DNA of 5,845 nucleotides from Planctomycetota bacterium (lineage in GTDB: Bacteria; Planctomycetota; MHYJ01; JACQXL01): NCBI GenBank assembly GCA_016208805.1, contig JACQXL010000017.1:1-5845 (forward strand), read 5' to 3'. Made by a program: the position numbers and the translations under genes. The notes under the pieces are model-generated. The model saw nothing but the letters and a program-made list of their open reading frames with translations, had not been told where the DNA came from and made no database searches. Below, one piece after another: positions 1 through 4,714 of this stretch (position 1 is its first letter; every line of letters starts with the position of its first letter).

Positions 1-2
1 CG

Positions 3-152
3 CTTTACCGCTTAGACACGGCCGTCAAGGACTTTACGAACTACCTGACGGTGTTGATTCCGTTGGACGCTAACCGTAAGTTCGTAACATCGGTTTACCG
101 GGATGGGGTGACCACAACGGCAGAACTGTACTTGATGGGGTATGTCAGATAG
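3..152 (+). CDS. C-terminal fragment of an unidentified protein
   Basis: The only open frame entering from the left edge runs for 49 codons to a TAG at 150-152; the other two plus-strand frames close within the first 75 bases. The fragment begins LYRLDTAVKDFTNYL and ends TTTAELYLMGYVR. It alternates hydrophobic and polar residues (TVLIPLDANRKFVTSVY, then TAELYLMGYV), which fits the last strands of a beta-sandwich or another secreted or structural domain. I do not recognise the family and the start lies outside the window. The stop codon is only three bases from the repeat array that begins at 156. The alternative is chance open frame, but the amino-acid composition looks like real protein. 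Confidence 0.6.
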   Translation, partial: LYRLDTAVKDFTNYLTVLIPLDANRKFVTSVYRDGVTTTAELYLMGYVR

Positions 153-155
153 GAC

Positions 156-262
156 ATCAGGTTATTAGGGAATCAGGAAAGGGGTATCAGGATATTAGGG
201 GATTAGGTTGCCTGATTTCCCAATCTCCTGATTTCCATCTCCTAATCGCCTAATTCCCTAAT
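156..262. repeat. Inverted array of degenerate 8-bp ATYAGG units
   Basis: Six plus-strand hexamers ATCAGG or ATTAGG start at 156, 164, 172, 186, 194 and 202. They form two triplets with exact 8-bp spacing, the second 30 bp after the first. From 211 the same motif appears inverted: CCTGAT at 211 and 227, CCCAAT at 219, and CCTAAT at 241, 249 and 257, again mostly 8 bp apart with one slip of phase. The two halves can pair as a long imperfect hairpin. There are no spacers, so this is not a CRISPR array. It runs directly into the next repeat element at 260. Confidence 0.8.
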
Positions 263-414
263 TTCTGAACTCTTGCGAAATGCATTCTCGTCTCTGTGAG
301 ACGCCCCTTATCCTATGGGGGAAAGTAGGGACAACCCTTGTGGTTGTCCGTCTTTCGTGGGCGGACAGGGATAAACCCTGTCCCTACTTCTATTTTCGCA
401 AGAGTTCAGTAATT
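260..414. repeat. MITE-like inverted-repeat element with nested hairpins
   Basis: The element is bounded by a motif with core CTGAACTCTTGCGAAA at 265-280 and its exact reverse complement at 394-409. Extended arms at 260-281 and 393-414 differ at two positions. Inside it, 325-333 (GTAGGGACA) is the inverse of 379-387. Two smaller hairpins are nested: ACAACC/GGTTGT (331-336 with 342-347) and GGACAGGG/CCCTGTCC (363-370 with 376-383). The 75-residue open frame starting at 280 is made of these repeats and is not a gene. No transposase is present, so movement in trans is inference. A third copy of the end motif forms the tail of rlmN. Confidence 0.75.
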
Positions 415-427
415 TCCTTTAATGCCT

Positions 428-443
428 TTCGTGTTTTCGTGGT
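428..443. repeat. Two-unit 8-bp tandem repeat next to the RNase HII-like stop
   Basis: TTCGTGTT (428-435) is followed by TTCGTGGT (436-443). On the minus strand this reads ACCACGAAAACACGAA and begins a few bases after the stop codon of the RNase HII-like gene (449-451). It resembles the 8-bp-period repeats in the other gaps. Confidence 0.55.
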
Positions 444-448
444 GTGGT

Positions 449-1345
449 TCATCGGACCCGCACGAAATCGGATATCGGCAATCCGAGTTTGGCCGTCAGC
501 GGCGTAACCTCCCGGATAAACCTCTTGGCGTCAAGCGGATAACCGGCCGTCGGCTTGAGCGACGGCAGATGCGCCCGGAAAAAACCGTTCAATAACAGCA
601 TCTCCAACTCGCGCGTGTACTTGCAGAACATTGACGCCAGCGCCACGGTGAAATGCCGGTCTTCGGCGTCCTTGAGGAAAGAAATATCACTTGACGATGA
701 AATACCAGAGATTAAACGATAGCGGGACAGCGAATGTGTCTCTTTAATCCTGGAAACCGCCGTGTCCGGAAAACTGTATCTCAACGGCTCATAATAATAG
801 GTCCGACCGCCCTGCTTGCCGATATAAAAAACTCCGCTGCCGTATTCGTTGAAGATATCCTTGAGCAGCCCGGTCGTGATTTCAAACAGCAAATCGGACT
901 TGTTGCCGTGCCGCCTGATGCCGTTATTGAACTCCAGCGCATCAACTACCCTGACCTTCGCCTCAAGAAACCTGATGGAATACCGACTCAGTTCTTCGGC
1001 CAGCAACCCGGCCAGGAATGTTATCTCCGATTCATCCGCCTTGACCGAACACCGGATGGAATCAGCGTATTTGTCAAAGCAGTTGAGCCCGCCCCCGCCT
1101 TCGCCCCGTTCGGGGTGGCTTCGGCGGGCAAGGAGGCGCGTGAATGCCAGAACAGTCCGTTCCAACGTGCCGATGCCCCGGGCCGGCTGGTATGCCTTCT
1201 TGCTGTCGCAAACCACCAGCCGGCAGGGAAGCGAAGCCCATAAATCATTGAAGTTATCAACGCCGGATTCAAACACCACCGCGGTCATTATCAGCGGCCC
1301 CAGTTTCGGCCCGTATCCGGCCTCGTCAATCCCGATTATATACAT
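449..1345 (-). CDS. RNase HII-like protein (RnhB superfamily, planctomycete-type)
   Basis: The 298-residue product is predicted to be a cytoplasmic nuclease of the RNase HII fold, which cuts RNA within RNA/DNA hybrids and at misincorporated ribonucleotides. It opens with IDEAGYGPKLGPL (residues 6-18), the variant of the RNase HII IDEAGRGP signature with the catalytic D7-E8 pair. DSKK follows at 47-50, then a VDALEFNNG region (134-142), KQGGRTYY (177-184), ALASMFCKYTRELEM (235-249) and LKPTAGYP (263-270). It is longer than typical RNase HII (about 200-250 residues). The third catalytic Asp is not obvious near 175-177, and the fourth position appears to be E246, so activity is uncertain. Residues about 73-87 (ARRSHPERGEGGGGL) are encoded by a GC-rich palindrome and look inserted. 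The ATG at 1345 fits because the signature begins at once. No Shine-Dalgarno sequence is visible. It is the last of three leftward genes, but a repeat-filled gap makes an operon uncertain. Confidence 0.82.
   Translation of the reverse strand: MYIIGIDEAGYGPKLGPLIMTAVVFESGVDNFNDLWASLPCRLVVCDSKKAYQPARGIGTLERTVLAFTRLLARRSHPERGEGGGGLNCFDKYADSIRCSVKADESEITFLAGLLAEELSRYSIRFLEAKVRVVDALEFNNGIRRHGNKSDLLFEITTGLLKDIFNEYGSGVFYIGKQGGRTYYYEPLRYSFPDTAVSRIKETHSLSRYRLISGISSSSDISFLKDAEDRHFTVALASMFCKYTRELEMLLLNGFFRAHLPSLKPTAGYPLDAKRFIREVTPLTAKLGLPISDFVRVR
1087..1129. repeat. GC-rich palindrome inside the RNase HII-like gene
   Basis: GCCCGCC at 1087-1093 is the inverse of GGCGGGC at 1123-1129, and an inner CCCCG/CGGGG hairpin sits at 1104-1108 and 1111-1115. 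The palindrome is read in frame on the minus strand as residues about 73-87, a Gly/Arg/Glu-rich stretch unlike its surroundings. This looks like a palindromic repeat tolerated in a surface loop, comparable in principle to the Rickettsia palindromic elements found inside genes. Confidence 0.6.
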
Positions 1346-1391
1346 CGTAATAAGTAAACTGATTAAACAGATTTAACTGACACGAAGTGTC

Positions 1392-1423
1392 ATTCTGACC
1401 CCGCCAAGTGGCGGGGGAAGAAT
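1392..1423. repeat. ATTCT-GA hairpin with CCCCGCC/GGCGGGG core
   Basis: ATTCT (1392-1396), GA (1397-1398), CCCCGCC (1399-1405), a four-base loop, GGCGGGG (1410-1416), GA (1417-1418) and AGAAT (1419-1423). Both stems pair perfectly and the GA/GA steps face each other as a symmetric internal loop. The same frame with another core lies at 5782-5806. No run of T follows, so a classical terminator is unlikely. Confidence 0.75.
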
Positions 1424-1442
1424 CTCTAATCATTAGGAATAG

Positions 1443-1476
1443 ACCCTTCGTCCCGATAGCCATCGGGACTCAGGGT
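1443..1476. repeat. ACCCT-GA hairpin with GTCCCGAT/ATCGGGAC core
   Basis: ACCCT (1443-1447) pairs with AGGGT (1472-1476), and GTCCCGAT (1450-1457) pairs with ATCGGGAC (1462-1469) around the loop AGCC. The two-base steps between stems are TC/TC on the plus strand, which is GA/GA on the minus strand. The architecture therefore matches the ATTCT-GA hairpins with different stems. Confidence 0.7.
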
Positions 1477-1514
1477 GACCACTACGGCGGTCATCCGTTT
1501 AATCCGTTTACCAT

Positions 1515-1838
1515 TTAAGGTTTACGATTGAAATACCACATAAATATCGTCGCCAGCGTTATAATCAGCAACCCATTCAATAAACATCCGATAACCGCAA
1601 ACAGTTTCTTGCGCTCTCTATTCAGCAGTCCCTTAAGACTTATGCCGAATCCGGCCAGGGCAATCAGGGCATCGGGTACCAGGATATAAACTATCCATGA
1701 AAAAATATCCTCGGTATCGGCTTCATAGGAATGGTAAAGAAATGCCGCGGCAATGGCCGCGAAGAAAAGGAATATCCCCAGCGCGCCCAGCACCGTACCC
1801 GTTATCCCCTGCCCGCTGTGCGGTAATTCCTTATCCAT
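1515..1838 (-). CDS. Small inner-membrane protein with three predicted helices
   Basis: The 107-residue product begins MDKELPHSGQGITG and contains three hydrophobic segments at about residues 12-34, 46-69 and 78-103. A basic loop (LLNRERKK) precedes the third helix, and the protein ends MWYFNRKP. The SGQGITGTVLGALG opening and RKKLFAVIGCLLNGLL segment resemble the many short Gly-rich membrane proteins of the DUF4190/DUF4064 type, but I cannot assign a family firmly and propose no function. I chose the ATG at 1838. The longer frame starts at a GTG (1853) that lies inside the adjoining 8-bp repeat and would add five residues. No Shine-Dalgarno sequence is visible with either start. It lies 85 bp downstream of the lipoprotein gene on the same strand and could be co-transcribed through the repeat. 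Confidence 0.75.
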   Translation of the reverse strand: MDKELPHSGQGITGTVLGALGIFLFFAAIAAAFLYHSYEADTEDIFSWIVYILVPDALIALAGFGISLKGLLNRERKKLFAVIGCLLNGLLIITLATIFMWYFNRKP

Positions 1839-1848
1839 AACCGTATTT

Positions 1849-1917
1849 ACCACAGAGGCACGGGGGCACGGAGAACCTAATTGGCCTTTTTCCTCCGTGT
1901 CTCTGTGTCTCCGTGGT
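1849..1917. repeat. Inverted 8-bp-unit repeat of the CCACAGAG type
   Basis: The left arm is three 8-mers CACAGAGG, CACGGGGG and CACGGAGA (1851-1874). The right arm is TCCGTGTC, TCTGTGTC and TCCGTGGT (1894-1917). Comparing 1849-1872 with the reverse complement of the right arm gives 19 of 24 matches, and all five differences are A/G transitions. The arms can form a long hairpin around a 20-base centre. It occupies most of the 85-bp gap between the lipoprotein and small membrane protein genes. No T-tract follows the stem in the direction of transcription. Confidence 0.75.
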
Positions 1918-1923
1918 TAAGCA

Positions 1924-2790
1924 TTAAAGTTTCCAGCGCAGGAACAGCGTGAAACTGAAATTAAAGAATGTCCCGGTCTTGTTATCCGCCTGGGTGGCGC
2001 TTGTCCAAACCGCATCCTCGGTCGCGGTCAGCCCCAGCGCGAAACGATTGGAGAAATACTGTTGCAGCCCCATTGAGTAGGAAACCATCGGCGCCACATC
2101 CTCCGGCTCGGTCTTAACATACTGCTGTGCGCCGGCCATCAGCGTAAGGCTCAGGAAAGTATCGTCAAACAACTGCCCGCCCACCCCGAACCCGCCCAGA
2201 TAGGTGTTGACATCAACCCGTTTTTTCCGGTTGCCGATTATCGTCTGGTTAACCGAGTTGCGCAATTCCAGCGCCAGCGGCGATGAAACCACTTTACGCA
2301 ACGGCAGTTCGCTGTCCGGTATCAGCGGCGATGCCCGGAACCGTTTGTATTCCTCCTTGGCCCAGTGCACCCGTAAACGAGCGCCGGCCACATCCGTCAG
2401 GTTCAGGTCGTTGTCAAAATAAGTGAACTGCCCGCCGGCCTCTATCACCATCTTGCGCCACCATGGCGATTCCAGATAATTGCGCTGGTGCTGCTCCAGC
2501 AGTTTATCCAGTTCAATCTCCATCTCCTTGATGGCCGTTTCCAACTTGTTGCCCTGCTCGGTAAGTTCCTTGCTCTCTTCAAGTTTATTATCCTTGAGCG
2601 CAATAACGGAACGGCCCTTGATATCGCCCAGTTCCCTGATATCAGCCGGTTTCGGCGCTGAAACAGAATCCGGCTTTTCGCCCGGGATGAGCGGCGTGGG
2701 CTCCTCAACCGGCGTTGAGCCGCAGCCGGCAACCACAGATAAAAATATACTGGCGTAAATAGTCAACGCAACGGTTTTTATCGCTGGCAT
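1924..2790 (-). CDS. Lipoprotein with coiled coil and predicted C-terminal beta-barrel
   Basis: The 288-residue protein starts with a lipoprotein signal peptide: a hydrophobic stretch to residue 22 and the lipobox VVAGC, with C23 as the predicted lipidated cysteine. A Pro/Glu-rich linker follows (about 24-50), then a highly charged helical stretch with heptad character (about 60-105, including KLETAIKEMEIELDKLLEQ). The rest alternates in the manner of amphipathic beta-strands, roughly at 114-124, 135-143, 192-207, 211-225, 235-247, 250-263 and 274-288. It ends FTLFLRWKL, an aromatic-rich terminal strand typical of outer-membrane barrels. An envelope or outer-membrane role is inferred. I do not recognise a named family. 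The ATG at 2790 sits eight bases after a perfect TATAAT box, so the mRNA is probably leaderless. The gene is divergent from ade and heads the leftward gene set. Confidence 0.75.
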   Translation of the reverse strand: MPAIKTVALTIYASIFLSVVAGCGSTPVEEPTPLIPGEKPDSVSAPKPADIRELGDIKGRSVIALKDNKLEESKELTEQGNKLETAIKEMEIELDKLLEQHQRNYLESPWWRKMVIEAGGQFTYFDNDLNLTDVAGARLRVHWAKEEYKRFRASPLIPDSELPLRKVVSSPLALELRNSVNQTIIGNRKKRVDVNTYLGGFGVGGQLFDDTFLSLTLMAGAQQYVKTEPEDVAPMVSYSMGLQQYFSNRFALGLTATEDAVWTSATQADNKTGTFFNFSFTLFLRWKL

Positions 2791-2798
2791 TGCCGTGC

Positions 2799-2826
2799 AT
2801 TATAACCGCATCCCTGCCGGTGTCAA
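2799..2826 (-). promoter_or_regulatory. Consensus sigma-70-type promoter of the lipoprotein gene
   Basis: On the minus strand TTGACA (2821-2826) and TATAAT (2799-2804) are separated by 16 bp. Both hexamers match the housekeeping consensus perfectly. Transcription would start near 2792, about two bases before the ATG at 2790, implying a leaderless message; no Shine-Dalgarno sequence is present. Confidence 0.8.
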
Positions 2827-2831
2827 TAGAT

Positions 2832-2860
2832 TTGACTTTATTTGTGGCTATTGATATTAT
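2832..2860 (+). promoter_or_regulatory. Sigma-70-type promoter of ade, divergent
   Basis: TTGACT (2832-2837) and TATTAT (2855-2860) are separated by 17 bp, each one base from consensus. Its -35 box lies five bases from the -35 box of the lipoprotein promoter on the other strand. The predicted start near 2867 would give a leader of about 30 bases, mostly the 10-bp repeat at 2861-2890. Confidence 0.6.
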
Positions 2861-2890
2861 ATTATCAGTGTTTATCTGTGTGTATCTGTG
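2861..2890. repeat. Three 10-bp direct repeats in the ade leader
   Basis: ATTATCAGTG, TTTATCTGTG and TGTATCTGTG follow each other without spacers (consensus NNTATCTGTG). They lie just downstream of the predicted ade -10 box and end nine bases before the ATG. The one-helical-turn spacing could suit an operator, but the motif also resembles the other short-unit repeats in the window, so the role is open. Confidence 0.6.
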
Positions 2891-2899
2891 GTTTCTATT

Positions 2900-4681
2900 A
2901 TGAACCTGAACCGTTTCATCTCCCTGGCCCGTGGCGAGCAACCGGCCGACCTGCTCCTTAAGAACGCCCGGCTGGTCAATGTCCTCTCCGGCGAGATTTA
3001 TCCGGCCGATGTCGCCGTTGCCAACGGCCTTGTCATCGGCTTCGGCAACTACCGCGCCCGGAAATCAATCAACCTGCGCGGACTCTATCTGGCGCCCGGC
3101 TTCATAGACGGCCATATCCATATAGAAAGCAGTCTCCTTACACCAACAGAGTTTGCCAAGGCCGTCCTGCCCAACGGCACCACCGCAGTCGTCTGCGACC
3201 CGCACGAGATTGCCAATGTCAGCGGCGTCAGCGGCATAAAATACTTCCTGGATGCCAACAACCATTGCCCATTAAGCATCTTCACAATGCTCCCTTCCTG
3301 TGTGCCGGCTACCCATCTGGAAACCTCCGGTGCCGAGCTCACCGCCCGCACCCTCGCAAAACTGCGCCATCATAAATCCGTACTCGGGCTGGCCGAGATG
3401 ATGAATTATCCGGGCGTGCTCTCCCGCGATAAAGAAGTGCTTAAGAAATTACAGTTGTTTGCAAGACCGCAGTCAGTCCCGTACTTATGCGGGGATAGAA
3501 TAGACGGCCATGCGCCCCTGTTGACCGGCAAAGACCTGGCCGCCTACATCGGCGCCGGCATCAAATCAGACCACGAATCCACCAACCTCAACGAAGCCCG
3601 CGAGAAACTGCGCGCCGGGATGTTCATAATGGTCCGCGAAGGCACGGCCGCCAAAAATATGGCCGCCCTGATGCCTCTGCTAAAATCCGTCAACGGCCGG
3701 CCTGCCTGCCGAAGCCTCGGCGCAGGCAGGCGCTGCATTTTCGTCTCGGATGACCGCCACCCGACTGACCTGCTCAACCACGGACATCTGGACCATACGC
3801 TCCGTAAAGCCGTCCGGCTGGGCTTAAACCCGGTCACGGCCATCCGGATGGTCACTCTCAACCCGGCAGAATATTTCGGCTTGACCCGTCTTGGAGCCAT
3901 TGCGCCGGGCTATCAGGCCGATCTGGTCGCCTTTGACAACCTCAAAACGTTCAATGTAAGAAAGGTCTTCAAGAACGGCCGACTCGTTGCTCAGGATGGC
4001 GGCAATCTCGCCGAATACCGCCAGCCCATCCCCCGACAACTCCGCTCCGCCATAAAAATACCACAATTATCTCAAAATAATCTCAGCATCAGAGTGCGTT
4101 CCGGAACTCTTAAAGTGATTGAACTTATCCCGAACCAGATAATTACCAGACAGCTCTTAGAAACCCCGCTGGTCCGGCAAGGATATGCCGTTGCGGATGT
4201 CAAACGCGACATCCTCAAACTGGTGGTCGTGGAACGACATAAAGCCAGCGGCAAGACCGGATTGGGATTCGTTAAAGGATTCGGATTAAAGAACGGCGCG
4301 ATTGCATCGTCCGTGGCGCACGATTCCCACAATATCATCGCGGTCGGCGCAGACGATGCCGATATCCTCACGGCCGTCCGGCATATCAAGCAACTCGGCG
4401 GCGGCTATGCCGTGACCCGGGCCGGTAAAATAATTGCCTCATTGGCCCTGCCCATCGGCGGGCTGATGTCCGACCGGCCCTTGCGGGAAATCGCATTAAA
4501 AGTCGGTTTGCTCAATAAGGCAACGCAACAACTGGGTTGCCGGGTCAAAGACCCCTTTATGGCCCTCTCTTTTCTGGCACTGCCGGTCATCCCGGAACTC
4601 AAACTGACCGATAAAGGATTGGTAGATGTAAAACAATTTAAGATAGTTCCGCTCTTCGGAGCCACAGATTACACGGATTAA
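2900..4681 (+). CDS. ade: Adenine deaminase
   Basis: The 593-residue cytoplasmic enzyme hydrolyses adenine to hypoxanthine and ammonia in purine salvage. The amidohydrolase domain shows PGFIDGHIHIESSL with metal ligands H72 and H74, then LPNGTTAVVCDPHEIANV (about 90-107), LAEMMNYPG with E166, DGHAP with H204, SDHES with H225, and the catalytic VSDDRHP (Asp at 284-285). The composite-domain segment LGAIAPGYQADLVAFD follows. The C-terminal AdeC-type domain (about 395-590) carries GLGFVKGFGLKNGAIASSVAHDSHNIIAVG and GGLMSDRP. Length and motif order match known Ade proteins of about 570-590 residues. I chose the ATG at 2900; an in-frame GTG at 2888 lies inside the 10-bp repeat. Residues about 267-277 (RPACRSLGAGR) come from an inserted-looking palindrome, and the last residues (GATDYTD) and stop lie in a 9-bp repeat array. 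No Shine-Dalgarno sequence is visible. Confidence 0.95.
   Translation: MNLNRFISLARGEQPADLLLKNARLVNVLSGEIYPADVAVANGLVIGFGNYRARKSINLRGLYLAPGFIDGHIHIESSLLTPTEFAKAVLPNGTTAVVCDPHEIANVSGVSGIKYFLDANNHCPLSIFTMLPSCVPATHLETSGAELTARTLAKLRHHKSVLGLAEMMNYPGVLSRDKEVLKKLQLFARPQSVPYLCGDRIDGHAPLLTGKDLAAYIGAGIKSDHESTNLNEAREKLRAGMFIMVREGTAAKNMAALMPLLKSVNGRPACRSLGAGRRCIFVSDDRHPTDLLNHGHLDHTLRKAVRLGLNPVTAIRMVTLNPAEYFGLTRLGAIAPGYQADLVAFDNLKTFNVRKVFKNGRLVAQDGGNLAEYRQPIPRQLRSAIKIPQLSQNNLSIRVRSGTLKVIELIPNQIITRQLLETPLVRQGYAVADVKRDILKLVVVERHKASGKTGLGFVKGFGLKNGAIASSVAHDSHNIIAVGADDADILTAVRHIKQLGGGYAVTRAGKIIASLALPIGGLMSDRPLREIALKVGLLNKATQQLGCRVKDPFMALSFLALPVIPELKLTDKGLVDVKQFKIVPLFGATDYTD
3700..3731. repeat. GCCTGCCTGC palindrome inside ade
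   Basis: GCCTGCCTGC (3700-3709) is perfectly inverted as GCAGGCAGGC (3722-3731), with a small CGA/TCG hairpin in the centre. It is read in frame as about residues 267-277, just before the conserved RCIFVSDDRHP motif. From memory of other adenine deaminases the linker here is shorter, so the palindrome looks like an insertion in a tolerant loop. Confidence 0.7.
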
Positions 4682-4709
4682 TCGGTTTAATCTGCTTAAT
4701 CCGCTTACT
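4665..4709. repeat. Five 9-bp units (CNGNTTAAT) spanning the ade stop codon
   Basis: CAGATTACA, CGGATTAAT, CGGTTTAAT, CTGCTTAAT and CCGCTTACT are consecutive from 4665 to 4709. The unit consensus CNGNTTAAT is the same as in the arms of the 1353-1512 element. The array encodes the last ade residues, contains the TAA stop (4679-4681) and fills the 33-bp gap up to rlmN, ending five bases before the rlmN ATG. Confidence 0.8.
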
Positions 4710-4714
4710 TGGAT

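Larger units (their letters stand above)
1353..1512. repeat. Composite repeat with 9-bp-unit inverted arms
   Basis: This element fills nearly the whole gap between the RNase HII-like gene and the small membrane protein. Its left arm is three 9-mers (1353-1361, 1362-1370, 1371-1379) that read on the minus strand as CAGTTAAAT, CTGTTTAAT and CAGTTTACT. Its right arm is CCGTTTAAT and CCGTTTACC (1495-1512). The arms are inverted: 15 of 18 positions match between 1353-1370 and the reverse complement of 1495-1512. Between them lie a small hairpin TGACAC-GAA-GTGTCA (1378-1392) and two larger hairpins listed separately. No promoter or U-tract terminator is evident. Confidence 0.7.

Noticed and set aside
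156..262. Possible CRISPR array
   Set aside because: Units are 8 bp, degenerate and contiguous, without unique spacers, and no cas gene is present.
280..507. 75-residue open frame on the plus strand
   Set aside because: It is composed of the inverted-repeat element and its hairpins and then runs antisense into the RNase HII-like gene; nothing in the translation looks like a protein.
734..1376. Long antisense open frames (169 and 175 residues) opposite the RNase HII-like gene
   Set aside because: They are shadows of a gene with clear family motifs on the other strand; their translations show no recognisable domain.
1515..2790. A firm operon of lipoprotein, small membrane protein and RNase HII-like gene
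   Set aside because: The three genes share a strand, but the gaps of 85 and 169 bp are filled with hairpin repeats and the functions are unrelated, so co-transcription cannot be claimed from sequence.
2861..2899. Purine riboswitch in the ade leader
   Set aside because: The leader is about 30 bases and consists of 10-bp direct repeats; it is too short for, and lacks, the three-way junction of a purine aptamer.
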